NCBI GenBank assembly: GCA_934481355.1
Contig: CAKSPH010000016.1
Coordinates: 1 to 54,244, forward strand
Direction of reading: 5' to 3'
Length of the DNA: 54,244 nucleotides
Source of the DNA: an uncultured Oscillospiraceae bacterium
GTDB taxonomy: Bacteria; Bacillota; Clostridia; Oscillospirales; Ruminococcaceae
A model generated the notes under the pieces. The model ran no database searches. It saw only the letters and a program-made list of their open reading frames with translations, and was not told the origin of the DNA. Positions within the stretch are counted from its first letter, which is position 1, and each line of letters starts with the position of its first letter. The position numbers and the translations under genes are program-made. Below, piece by piece: positions 1 through 8,044 of this stretch.

Positions 1-74
1 AAATTTCGCTCGTTGAAAGAAGCAGGCGGTGTGCTATACACATTTTCACTCAAACAAGGTTTTTAGAGGTGACC
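1..74. mobile_element. family A miniature inverted-repeat element, cut by window start
   Basis: The first 74 bases are the reverse complement of the left end of the element at 45838-46067, with a single mismatch (position 27). It ends in the terminal repeat GGTTTTTAGAGGTGACC. Its other end and its left target duplication lie outside the window. No coding potential is seen. It sits just before the terminator of whatever gene lies upstream. Confidence 0.85.
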
Positions 75-84
75 ATAAATCATA

Positions 85-117
85 CCGCCCGCGGCTGAAA
101 ACTGCGGGCGGTTTTTT
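85..117 (+). terminator. intrinsic terminator of an upstream gene
   Basis: An 8-bp GC-only stem (CCGCCCGC / GCGGGCGG) with an 11-nt loop is followed by six T. It belongs to a plus-strand gene lying outside the window. Confidence 0.85.
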
Positions 118-182
118 CTGCCAAATATTTCCCGCCGCGATTGTGCATAATCGCGAAAAAAGAACAAATATTTTCAAATCGC

Positions 183-211
183 TTGAAAAAATCGGGGAAT
201 TACTGTATAAT
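183..211 (+). promoter_or_regulatory. sigma-A promoter for the EAL-HDOD gene
   Basis: TTGAAA, 17-nt spacer, TATAAT. Transcription should start near 218, giving a leader of about 33 nt before the ATG at 251. Confidence 0.75.
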
Positions 212-250
212 AATTATATATAAGCCGGCACAGGCAGAGGGGTGAATTCA

Positions 251-1465
251 ATGAATGTCTATATGGCGCGTCAGCCGATATTCGATATACATAATCATGT
301 ATACGGCTATGAGCTGCTTTACCGCAGCAACGACAAGAAGAATGAATATACCGGGCTGAATGGCGACGAATCCACGGCGGACGTTGTAACAAATGCGTTC
401 TTCGGGCTGAATATCAAGGATATAATCGGCAGCGGGAAGGCGTTCATAAATTTTACGGCGAATCTGCTGAAGCACGGGGTTCCCAGGATGATAGCCCCGG
501 AGCTTGTGGTGGTCGAGGTTCTCGAAAACCTGCTGATGGACGACGAGCTGCTCGCTGCCTGTCAGGAGCTGAAAGAGCGCGGCTACACGCTGGCACTGGA
601 CGATTTCGAGTACGACAACAGTTACAGCGAGCTTTTCGAGCTCGGCGACATCGTGAAGATAGATTTCCGCACACCGAAAAAATCCATCGAGGACACGGCG
701 TATATATGCCGTTACTCCAACAAGGTCATGCTGGCGGAGAAGATAGAGAGCCGGGAAGAATTTGAGTACGCCAAGAGCCTCGGGTGCAGCTATATGCAGG
801 GCTACTATTTTGCAAGGCCGACTATAATGTCCAGGAACAGCCTTACTCCTCTTCCAGTGAACTTCATGAAGGTCATGCAGCTTGTTTCCCAGCCGGAGCC
901 CGACCTTGACGAGATAATCGAGGTCATATCCTGCGATACCGCGATGTGCCAGCGGCTGCTGCGGCTGATAAATTCCGTTTATTTCGGTGTGAAGAACCGG
1001 GTGCGCTCCATCGGGCAGGCGCTTGTCATACTTGGTCTGGACTATCTGCGCGACTGGGTGTACCTGATGGGAATGCAGCGAATAGTCCGCTGTGATAACG
1101 TTGAGATAATGCGTATCTCCTGCCTGCTGGCAAAATTCTGCCGCCAGCTTGCCCTGATGATTCCAGAGGCTGCGCCGGATTCCGATTCCTACTATCTTAT
1201 GGGTCTGCTGTCCATGGTGACATTTGGCGGCGAGCAGGCGCTCAGCCAGACTCTGGAGGAATTCCCGCTGACTAACGAGATAAAGGACGGGCTTCTCGGC
1301 AGGGGCGGAATTTACAGCGATGTGTACGACCTTGCCTACTGCTATGAAAAGGCGGACTGGGCAGGCGTCGATAAATATGTTGAGAAATATCATCTGGACA
1401 GCTCCCGCGTGGCAGAGGAGTTCGTCAGGTGTGTGAAAGAGGCGGAGCGCATCAGGATGATGTGA
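251..1465 (+). CDS. EAL-HDOD domain signalling protein (YuxH-like)
   Basis: 404 aa. The N-terminal half resembles an EAL (cyclic-di-GMP phosphodiesterase) domain of the YuxH type: YELLYR near residue 20, LALDDFEYD, VKIDF and MQGYYF. The EAL signature and the DDFG loop deviate from catalytically active enzymes, so it may bind rather than cleave c-di-GMP. The C-terminal half, from about residue 200, matches HDOD (ISCDTAMCQRLLRLINS, ALVILGLDYLR), a domain used as a signalling scaffold. The ATG at 251 was chosen over an in-frame GTG at 242 because AGAGGGG then lies at normal SD spacing. It is first in a probable four-gene plus-strand run, 18 bp from the next gene. Confidence 0.85.
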   Translation: MNVYMARQPIFDIHNHVYGYELLYRSNDKKNEYTGLNGDESTADVVTNAFFGLNIKDIIGSGKAFINFTANLLKHGVPRMIAPELVVVEVLENLLMDDELLAACQELKERGYTLALDDFEYDNSYSELFELGDIVKIDFRTPKKSIEDTAYICRYSNKVMLAEKIESREEFEYAKSLGCSYMQGYYFARPTIMSRNSLTPLPVNFMKVMQLVSQPEPDLDEIIEVISCDTAMCQRLLRLINSVYFGVKNRVRSIGQALVILGLDYLRDWVYLMGMQRIVRCDNVEIMRISCLLAKFCRQLALMIPEAAPDSDSYYLMGLLSMVTFGGEQALSQTLEEFPLTNEIKDGLLGRGGIYSDVYDLAYCYEKADWAGVDKYVEKYHLDSSRVAEEFVRCVKEAERIRMM

Positions 1466-1483
1466 CCGCGTGAGGGGTTTGTA

Positions 1484-2581
1484 ATGGCGTTTTTCCTTGA
1501 TGAGATAGACGACTGTCTGTGGGACTGCCTGCGGCGGACGGAGAAGAAAATAGTGCTCTACGGCATGGGCGACGGCGCGGAGAAAATAAAGAACGTGCTT
1601 GACGAGATAGGCGTTCCCGTTGCCGACATCATGGCGAGCGATGAGTTTGTCCGCGGGCACAGCTTTCTTGGTTACCGGGTGAAGAAGCTCTCCGAGATAG
1701 AGGAGCTTTACGGCGATGATTTCCTGATACTTGTGTGCTTCGGAAGCCAGCTTCCGGACGTTATGGAGCACATTTACGGCATAGCCGCAGGGCATGAGCT
1801 CTACGCGCCGAATGTCCCGGTGGTCGGCGATGGTCTGTTCACGCTGGACTACGCCCGGGAGCACCGCGCGGAGCTTGAAAAGGTATACGGAATGCTCGCC
1901 GACGACCAGTCAAGGCTTGTATTCGAGAACGTTATCCGCTATAAGCTCAGCGGAAAGCTGGACTTTCTGCGGCAGTGCGAAAGCCCGCATGAGGAGATGT
2001 TCGACCTGCTGAAGATCGGCACGGAGGAGACATACGTTGACCTCGGTGCCTATAACGGCGATACGATAGTTGAATTCCTGAATGAAACGGGCATGAACTT
2101 CCGGAAGATATACGCGATGGAGCCCGACCACAAGAACTACATCAAGCTGAAAAGGCGGCTGTACATGATAGGTTCCGGGCTGCTGGAGGCTTACAACGCC
2201 GGCGCATGGGATACTGAGACCACGATGCGGTTCAGCCTTCGGGCGGGGAGAAGCTCCAAGGTTGACGAGAGCGACCCGGATAAGCTCGCGAATCCCGCAA
2301 GATATCGCGAGGTCAGCATGATGAGCGTTGACCATATGCTTCAGGGCGACGCGGCGACGTTCATCAAGTACGATGTCGAGGGAAGCGAGGAGCACGCGAT
2401 AGAGGGCGCCAGGAACACGATAGCCGCGTTCCGCCCGAAGCTCTCCGTGGCGCTCTACCACAGGAACGAGGATATGTTCGCGATACCGCTCCGGATCGCG
2501 GCGATAAACAAGAAATACAGGTTCTATCTCAGGCATCACCCGTACATACCTGACTGGGACACAAATTTATACTGCATTTGA
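1484..2581 (+). CDS. FkbM family methyltransferase
   Basis: 365 aa. Residues 20-110 form a Rossmann-like N-terminal segment (KIVLYGMGDGAEKIKNVLDE) often seen before FkbM domains. Residues 180-330 are a class I SAM-dependent methyltransferase of the FkbM type: VDLGAYNGD (185-193) binds SAM, AMEPD (211-215) carries the acidic ribose-binding residue, and KYDVEGSE (295-302) is the FkbM signature. Such enzymes usually O-methylate sugars or small molecules, and the substrate here is unknown. SD GAGGGG lies upstream of the ATG. The next gene starts 9 bp downstream, so the two are probably cotranscribed. Confidence 0.85.
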   Translation: MAFFLDEIDDCLWDCLRRTEKKIVLYGMGDGAEKIKNVLDEIGVPVADIMASDEFVRGHSFLGYRVKKLSEIEELYGDDFLILVCFGSQLPDVMEHIYGIAAGHELYAPNVPVVGDGLFTLDYAREHRAELEKVYGMLADDQSRLVFENVIRYKLSGKLDFLRQCESPHEEMFDLLKIGTEETYVDLGAYNGDTIVEFLNETGMNFRKIYAMEPDHKNYIKLKRRLYMIGSGLLEAYNAGAWDTETTMRFSLRAGRSSKVDESDPDKLANPARYREVSMMSVDHMLQGDAATFIKYDVEGSEEHAIEGARNTIAAFRPKLSVALYHRNEDMFAIPLRIAAINKKYRFYLRHHPYIPDWDTNLYCI

Positions 2582-2590
2582 GGTCAAGTT

Positions 2591-3421
2591 ATGAAGATAA
2601 TTATTGGTATAGTACTGATATCTGTGCTTCTTCTCGGGCTGGCGGCGTATCTTGTGCTTATGCTGAACGCGCATGAGATGATATTCTGCGGCGATGTCAG
2701 GAACCAGAGCGGCGCTGATTTGCAGGTGACCAGGGTCTACACCACGGACCTTAACGCCAACGAGACCCTCTCTGAGATAATCCTGAAGATGAACCAGACG
2801 AACGGCGATTCAGTGCCGATTTCCGATATCACCGAGGTGCTGGCGCAGTATCAGAACATAATCTACGCACCGGTGGTGCAGCTTTCGGCAGAAAAGGCGG
2901 ACACATCCACCTACGTCATCAACGGCAGCGTGCTGAACGGCCTAGCGGAGGACGGCACGGAGGCTGTCACGGACTACCGCTACAAGGATATGCAGATAAG
3001 CGCCATCGTCACCAACGGCAGGGTGCTTGCGGCGCAGAATATCTACGATCAGGAGCTTTCCGACCAGAAAACGGACGACGGAAAGGTGTTCAAGGAACGC
3101 CAGACCGTTATTGAGCCGATAGTCGCCGGCGCCGATTCCGAGGCTTCGTTTGCGCTGACGGACTGCACGCATTTCCGGCTTATCGTCAACAGTTCTGATT
3201 TTCAGGATCTGCCGGAGATAACGTTCGTATTCATGTATAATGTAAACGCTGAGAATCCGCTGGATTTCACGTCGGTCACCAACGATTCGCTGGCGGTCAG
3301 CATGAAGATGGAGTATGACGACAACGGCAGACTGCTGCCGGCGTATGAGTTCATCAGGACTCTCACCGAGGAAGAGGCGGCAAGGCTGGGCGTGACAGTA
3401 AAGACGGTCGCAAAGAAATAA
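2591..3421 (+). CDS. membrane-anchored hypothetical protein
   Basis: 276 aa, family not recognised. Residues 2-26 are one hydrophobic segment (IIIGIVLISVLLLGLAAYLVL), probably an uncleaved anchor. The rest is hydrophilic, mixed alpha/beta, and predicted to lie outside the cell. There are no cysteine pairs, repeats or enzyme motifs I can name. The start ATG follows GAGGTCAAGTT, an acceptable SD. It sits tightly between the FkbM gene and the radical SAM gene, so coexpression is likely, but the context does not fix its job. Confidence 0.6.
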   Translation: MKIIIGIVLISVLLLGLAAYLVLMLNAHEMIFCGDVRNQSGADLQVTRVYTTDLNANETLSEIILKMNQTNGDSVPISDITEVLAQYQNIIYAPVVQLSAEKADTSTYVINGSVLNGLAEDGTEAVTDYRYKDMQISAIVTNGRVLAAQNIYDQELSDQKTDDGKVFKERQTVIEPIVAGADSEASFALTDCTHFRLIVNSSDFQDLPEITFVFMYNVNAENPLDFTSVTNDSLAVSMKMEYDDNGRLLPAYEFIRTLTEEEAARLGVTVKTVAKK

Positions 3422-3472
3422 GCTGACAGGGCGGTGAACAAGCCGCCCGTGGTCGTTTCAGGAAGTGATTTC

Positions 3473-4357
3473 ATGATTTGCAGGCTGTGTCCGCGGCAGT
3501 GCGGCGCTGACCGTGATAATACATCCGGCTTCTGCGGAATGGGGCGGAGCGTCCGGCTGGCCAGGGCGGCGCTCCACCAGTGGGAAGAGCCCTGCATAAG
3601 CGGCACAGACCCCTCCCGCGGGAGCGGCACGGTGTTTTTCTCAGGCTGTGTGATGAGGTGCGTTTTCTGCCAGAATCACGAGATAAGCGCCGGAGGGATG
3701 GGGAAAGACGTCAGCACACAGCGGCTTTCGGAGATATTCCTGGAATTGCAGGAGCAGGGAGCCTACAACATAAATCTCGTGAACCCCACGCATTTCGTGC
3801 CGCAGATAATCCGGGCGCTGGATATGGCGGGGGACAGGCTCCGTATTCCGGTGGTGTACAACAGCGGCGGCTATGAGCGCGCTGAAACGCTCCGGGCGCT
3901 GGAAGGGTACGTTGATATATGGCTCCCGGACGTGAAGTACTTCTCGGACGAGCTGGCGCAGGAGCTTTCGCAGGCTCCCGGCTACTTCGATACCGCTATG
4001 AGCGCGGTGGAGGAAATGCTCCGCCAGACCGGAAAACCGGTGTTCTCCCCGGACGGTATGCTGAAAAGCGGAGTTATCGTGCGGCACCTTGTGCTCCCGT
4101 ATCATTACCGGGATTCCGTCGAGGTCATCTCCCGGGTGGGAGAGCGCTTCGGAAAGGACGTGCTCTTCAGCCTGATGAGCCAGTATACGCCGTTTTACAA
4201 GGCCAGGGAGATACCGGGGCTCAACCGCCGGATAACCACGTTCGAGTACCGCAAGGCGCTGGACGCAGTTTACGCGGCGGGTCTGGAGGGCTTCATGCAG
4301 GAGCGCAGCTCCGCAAAGGAGGAGTATACTCCGGATTTTGACCTCAGCGGGATATAA
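3473..4357 (+). CDS. PflX-type radical SAM protein (COG1313)
   Basis: 294 aa. The radical SAM motif CVMRCVFC has C59, C63 and C66 to bind a 4Fe-4S cluster. An extra N-terminal cysteine cluster (C3, C6, C10, C21) and the motifs AALHQWEEPCISG and LVNPTHFVPQI are typical of the PflX branch, related to pyruvate-formate-lyase activases but of uncertain substrate. The ATG at 3473 is preferred because AGGAAGTG precedes it; the GTG at 3434 would add 13 residues with no match to the family. No glycyl radical enzyme gene is adjacent, so activation of a partner enzyme is only a possibility. Confidence 0.85.
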   Translation: MICRLCPRQCGADRDNTSGFCGMGRSVRLARAALHQWEEPCISGTDPSRGSGTVFFSGCVMRCVFCQNHEISAGGMGKDVSTQRLSEIFLELQEQGAYNINLVNPTHFVPQIIRALDMAGDRLRIPVVYNSGGYERAETLRALEGYVDIWLPDVKYFSDELAQELSQAPGYFDTAMSAVEEMLRQTGKPVFSPDGMLKSGVIVRHLVLPYHYRDSVEVISRVGERFGKDVLFSLMSQYTPFYKAREIPGLNRRITTFEYRKALDAVYAAGLEGFMQERSSAKEEYTPDFDLSGI

Positions 4358-4361
4358 TTTG

Positions 4362-4427
4362 TGTAACTTGTTACATAAATATCTCAAATCCCCTTTACAA
4401 AACTTCATTTTTGTGGTAAAGTATAAT
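4362..4427 (+). promoter_or_regulatory. palindrome and -10 upstream of SGNH gene
   Basis: A 14-bp palindrome TGTAAC-TT-GTTACA lies at 4362-4375, just after the preceding stop codon. A TATAAT at 4422-4427 is a likely -10. The best -35 (TTTACA, 4394-4399) is 22 bp away, which is too long, so this may be an activator-dependent promoter. The palindrome could be the operator. Confidence 0.4.
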
Positions 4428-4458
4428 ATGTAAAATATTATCTTCAGGGAGAAAGAAC

Positions 4459-5223
4459 ATGACTGGATTTGAAGAACTCAACCTTGGCATAGACGGCGAC
4501 AGTATCACAGCCGGCGAGCAGTGGAGCTGGCACGTCTATAAGAACCTGAATATGAAATCCCACAGCAACGTTGCCGTGGGGAGCTCCGTATGGTACAAGC
4601 GGACCGTGGAGTGCGGCGGAAAGACCGTCACCACTCAGGACTACGGCGCGGCTGATTTCGCCGGCATAAGCGACGGCTGGGAGCCCACCGACGACGCAGA
4701 GGAAATGCAGAAGCGCATGAACAACTGCGCGGTGGTACATATCCAGAGATTCCTCGCCGAGTACAGGAGCGGCAACTTCCCGAAGCCTGACATATTTGCG
4801 TTCGCGATGGGTACCAACGACCTTGAGGAGTTCATCGGCGACCCCGACAAGGCGCTCGCCGGAAAGGAGCTTTACGGCAACGGGAACATCGACCTGTTCA
4901 CTGAGGCGGGAGCCGCACGCTGGTGTATTCAGACCATTCAGGAGAACTTCCCGGAGTGCCGCGTGTTCGTTATGACTCCTATCCAGACCGCGACCCCGGA
5001 GCACAACCAGAAGATAGAAAAGACCATCGAGTGCCTGCGCAAGATATGCAGGGGGCTTTCCGTGCAGGTCATAGACGCGTACAGCGGAAGCGGCATTTGT
5101 GAGAAGTTCGAGGTCATCGGCGCAAGAGGAAAGTATCTCAAGGACGGACTGCACCCTGATATTGAGGGTCAGACTCTCGAGGGGGCATTCGCCGCCAAGG
5201 AGATACGCAACAACTATTTCTGA
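4459..5223 (+). CDS. SGNH/GDSL family hydrolase
   Basis: 254 aa, no signal peptide, so cytoplasmic. It carries the SGNH blocks in order: GDSIT (13-17, nucleophile S15), VGSSVW around residue 40 (glycine block), GTND (118-121, oxyanion Asn) and DGLHP (229-233, catalytic Asp229 and His232). These enzymes hydrolyse esters such as acetylated sugars or lipids, and the substrate cannot be read from sequence. SD GGGAGAAAG precedes the ATG. It is 10 bp upstream of the Rsm22-like gene. A second, unrelated SGNH gene lies at 20673-21308 in this window. Confidence 0.85.
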   Translation: MTGFEELNLGIDGDSITAGEQWSWHVYKNLNMKSHSNVAVGSSVWYKRTVECGGKTVTTQDYGAADFAGISDGWEPTDDAEEMQKRMNNCAVVHIQRFLAEYRSGNFPKPDIFAFAMGTNDLEEFIGDPDKALAGKELYGNGNIDLFTEAGAARWCIQTIQENFPECRVFVMTPIQTATPEHNQKIEKTIECLRKICRGLSVQVIDAYSGSGICEKFEVIGARGKYLKDGLHPDIEGQTLEGAFAAKEIRNNYF

Positions 5224-5233
5224 GAGGTAAACG

Positions 5234-6184
5234 ATGGAATTTCCGGCAGAACTGCGCGGGGAGATAGAGCGGCTGCTGTCCGGCGAGAGCACTGAAAGAC
5301 TGACCGCAGCAGCGGAGGGGCTTTCAAGGCGGTACCGGGAGAACAGCGGCACCGGAAAGAGCCTTGCCGCCAGCCGCCGCGATATTCTGGCATATGCGGC
5401 GGTAAGAATGCCCGCCACCTTCGGGGCGGTATCAAAGGCCCTGGAGCTTTCGCTGGAATGCATACCCGGGGAGCCCGGATTTTCCACGGCGCTTGACGTC
5501 GGCGCAGGAACGGGCGCGGCGAGCCATGCGGCTTACGCCATGACGGAATGCGGCAGCATCATCTGCGTCGAGCGGGAGCCGGAAATGCTCTCGGTCGGCA
5601 GTCAGTTAACGGAGCTCTGCGGGGTTCCGGCGGTGTGGAAGCGCGGGGACATCACGGCGGGTCTTGACGAAAAGGCAGAGCTTGTGATGTGCTCCTACTG
5701 CCTTAACGAGCTGAGCGCAAACGCACGCAGATCCGCCGCAGAGCGGCTGTGGAACAGTACCGAAAGGCTTCTGCTGATAGTGGAGCCCGGCACCCCGGAG
5801 GGCTTCGCGAATATTCTCGCCGCACGGGAGCGTCTGGTGGAGCTCGGGGCGCATATCGCGGCTCCGTGTCCGCAGGAGGGCGTCTGTCCCATGGCAAAGG
5901 GCGACTGGTGCCACTTTACTGCGAGGGTCGCAAGGAGCAGGCTCCACAAGCGGCTTAAAGGCGGGGACGTCCCCTATGAGGACGAGAAATTCTGCTTTGT
6001 CGCGGCTTCGCGGGAGGCGGTACAGCCCTGCTCCGCGAGGGTGCTCCGTCACCCGGGGATAGACAGCGGCAGGATAACGCTGCGGCTGTGCACGCCCGTC
6101 GGCACCGAGGAGCGCATGGTCACAAAGAAGAGCCCCTGGTTCAAGGCGGCGCGTAAATCGGATGCGGGGGACAGTTTCAACTAA
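5234..6184 (+). CDS. Rsm22-like SAM-dependent methyltransferase
   Basis: 316 aa. DVGAGTG (88-94) is the SAM-binding motif I and CSYCLNEL is motif IV-like. The family hallmark is the cysteine-rich stretch APCPQEGVCPMAKGDWCHF followed by ARSRLHKRLKG, as in Rsm22, which binds an Fe-S cluster and is associated with the small ribosomal subunit. Function in bacteria is not well established; an rRNA methyltransferase or assembly role is inferred. SD GAGGTAA lies 5-6 nt before the ATG. It is probably cotranscribed with the SGNH hydrolase. Confidence 0.8.
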   Translation: MEFPAELRGEIERLLSGESTERLTAAAEGLSRRYRENSGTGKSLAASRRDILAYAAVRMPATFGAVSKALELSLECIPGEPGFSTALDVGAGTGAASHAAYAMTECGSIICVEREPEMLSVGSQLTELCGVPAVWKRGDITAGLDEKAELVMCSYCLNELSANARRSAAERLWNSTERLLLIVEPGTPEGFANILAARERLVELGAHIAAPCPQEGVCPMAKGDWCHFTARVARSRLHKRLKGGDVPYEDEKFCFVAASREAVQPCSARVLRHPGIDSGRITLRLCTPVGTEERMVTKKSPWFKAARKSDAGDSFN

Positions 6185-6248
6185 TGGTATCGCGGCGGTC
6201 ACGCCTGAATACACTTACTAAGAATTTCATTAACAGGAGGGTATTACA

Positions 6249-7199
6249 ATGTTTAAGAAGGCAGCAGCGCTGTTGCTCAGCGCAGTTATCATGGCGGCTT
6301 CATCGACGGTCACATTCGCTGAAAGCGCACCGGTGCAGACCGTTGTGTGCGAGCAGGAGCTCGGAGCTTCCGCGGCAAAGGTATGGGACGGAAAGACCAA
6401 GCTGGAATCCGGCAGGAGCTACGTCCTCAAGAAGAGCGCGACAATCAAAAGCGCTTTCACAGTTCCCAAGGGAACAACACTCACCCTGAACAAGGGCGCA
6501 AAGCTCACCATCGGCAAGAATGGCAAGCTCACCGTTAACGGCACGCTTACCGCAAAGGCTGGCTCCACAATCGTCGTTTCCGGCAAGCTGGCGCTCGGCA
6601 AGACCTCCAAGGATACTTTCGGCGGAAAGCTGACAGTAAACAAGAGCGGCGCGGTTTCCGGCACTCCCAAGAGCGTTAAGCTTGGCAAGAAGGCTGCTGT
6701 GACCGTAAACGGCAAGAACACCTGCAAGAAGCTTGCGGCTCTGCTCGGCTCCGCCGACACCACCGCACAGGATAAGAAGGACATCGAGGCTGTTCTCAAC
6801 GCATTCATGAAGGATGTTGCCGCAGGCGACATCACAGCCGCGCTGAAGAGCGTATATCCCGAGCAGTACATAGACCAGCTCAACGAGGCGTTCAAGGCTT
6901 ACGGAATGACTCTTGACGAGTTCTTCAAGGCTTCCTATGACCAGATGCTGGCAGAGTACGGCATTACGACTTCCGATGTCCAGAACAACATCGACAAGGC
7001 TTCCATCGTTGTTACAAAGCTCACCGACTGCATCAAGGATATGACTGCTGAGGAAAAGGCTGTACTTGACGGCTGCGGCGATATCACAAAGGCTTATACA
7101 GCCGACATCATCGGCTATGTTGACGGCAAGACTCAGGACGGCGCGGCGGCTCAGGTAAAGGTCGCTAAGGCCGGCGGCAAGTGGTATATCTTCGGCTGA
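6249..7199 (+). CDS. secreted protein with short beta-repeat region
   Basis: 316 aa. Residues 1-24 form a signal peptide (MFKKAAALLLSAVIMAASS...TFAES). Residues 60-150 are a run of short lysine/glycine/threonine units such as KLTIGKNGKLTVNGTLTAKA and VVSGKLALGK, which suggest a beta-solenoid. The C-terminal half (about 175-316) is acidic and helical, resembling an NTF2-like or lumazine-binding-type domain ending in a KAGGKWYIFG motif. No anchor is visible, so it is probably secreted or wall-bound by charge. SD AGGAGGG precedes the ATG. No enzyme motif is seen. Confidence 0.65.
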   Translation: MFKKAAALLLSAVIMAASSTVTFAESAPVQTVVCEQELGASAAKVWDGKTKLESGRSYVLKKSATIKSAFTVPKGTTLTLNKGAKLTIGKNGKLTVNGTLTAKAGSTIVVSGKLALGKTSKDTFGGKLTVNKSGAVSGTPKSVKLGKKAAVTVNGKNTCKKLAALLGSADTTAQDKKDIEAVLNAFMKDVAAGDITAALKSVYPEQYIDQLNEAFKAYGMTLDEFFKASYDQMLAEYGITTSDVQNNIDKASIVVTKLTDCIKDMTAEEKAVLDGCGDITKAYTADIIGYVDGKTQDGAAAQVKVAKAGGKWYIFG

Positions 7200-7200
7200 G

Positions 7201-7824
7201 ATGACTGACGTTATCGTTGTGCTGACCGGCGGCGCGGAGTTTTCACAGGCGGAGAAATACCTCGGCTGTGTTTCGGCGCTGCGCCGGAACAGGATAGCGA
7301 AGAAGCGCTCCGATGAGGATAAGCTGCTGTCGCTGACGGCTGGTCTGCTGCTGTCGCTGGAGCTCAGCCGGAGAACGGGAATCCCCCGTGAAAAGCTCCG
7401 GTATGAGCACGGCGGCTTCGGGAAGCCGTATCTTGTCGGGAGCTCCCTGCAATTCTCGCTTTCGCACACAAGGGGTGCGGTCTGCGCGGCATTCTCGGAT
7501 AACGGGGAGGTCGGCGCGGATATCGAGAGCGTTTCACGCAGGGTCGGCGAGGGACTCTATGCACGCGTGCTCGCGGAAAACGAGCGTCCGCTCGTCCGTT
7601 CCGGCGAGGACTTCATACGGCTGTGGGTGCAGAAGGAGGCGTTCCTGAAACGGCTCGGCACCGGCATTGCAACCGACCTGCGCGGCGCGGATACTACCCT
7701 TATGAGGGATACCGCAGTGTACCCCGTTGGGGATTTCCTTGTGGGAATATCCGGGAAAGGCTCTGAAAGCGCGGCGATACACACCTTAGAACTAACTGAA
7801 CTGTTGGAACAGTTCAAGGTATAA
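7201..7824 (+). CDS. Sfp-type 4'-phosphopantetheinyl transferase
   Basis: 207 aa. It transfers the phosphopantetheine arm from CoA to a carrier-protein serine. GFGKPYL (72-78), FSLSHT (85-90), GADIE (105-109, Mg-binding acidic residues) and WVQKEA (142-147) are the family motifs, in order and at normal spacing. Length fits a compact AcpS/Sfp-type enzyme. The ATG lies one base after the preceding stop and has no good SD, suggesting translational coupling to the secreted-protein gene. No NRPS, PKS or acyl carrier protein gene is in the window, so its target is unknown. Confidence 0.85.
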   Translation: MTDVIVVLTGGAEFSQAEKYLGCVSALRRNRIAKKRSDEDKLLSLTAGLLLSLELSRRTGIPREKLRYEHGGFGKPYLVGSSLQFSLSHTRGAVCAAFSDNGEVGADIESVSRRVGEGLYARVLAENERPLVRSGEDFIRLWVQKEAFLKRLGTGIATDLRGADTTLMRDTAVYPVGDFLVGISGKGSESAAIHTLELTELLEQFKV

Positions 7825-7830
7825 TCAACA

Positions 7831-7861
7831 AAAAAAGCTGTCCTTTTTGGGCAGCTTTTTT
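7831..7861 (+). terminator. intrinsic terminator after PPTase gene
   Basis: AAAAAGCTGTCC pairs with GGGCAGCTTTTT around a T-rich loop, ending in a T run. It lies 7 bp after the stop codon. Confidence 0.85.
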
Positions 7862-7901
7862 GAATTTATTGGTAAATTAAGCCGGAAATATCGTCAAAAG
7901 G

Positions 7902-7930
7902 TTGACAATTCGGCAAAAATGATATATAAT
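7902..7930 (+). promoter_or_regulatory. consensus sigma-A promoter for DUF4430 pair
   Basis: TTGACA, 17-nt spacer, TATAAT: a perfect match to the housekeeping consensus. It drives the two cell-surface genes at 8045 and 8954. Confidence 0.9.
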
Positions 7931-7936
7931 AGATAA

Positions 7937-8044
7937 GGTTTTCAGAGTAAGGGGTGTGCTATGCCCTGTCCATCTGATGACCGGAGAGAGTTTATTGGGG
8001 CTGTGAAGTCAGCCCGCCCGCATTTATATTGGAGGATAAAAGAA
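7937..8044 (+). promoter_or_regulatory. structured 5' leader of DUF4430 gene
   Basis: About 108 nt of untranslated leader. It holds a 6-bp hairpin GGGCTG-tgaagt-CAGCCC (7998-8015) and a GGG/GCCC pairing near 7951-7966, followed by the SD GGAGG. I do not recognise a known riboswitch consensus; in particular no cobalamin-box sequence is seen. It could be a simple stabilising leader. Confidence 0.35.

Noticed and set aside
7965..8015. Hammerhead-like CTGATGA in the DUF4430 leader
   Set aside because: The matching GAAA and the helix I-III pairings are not present.
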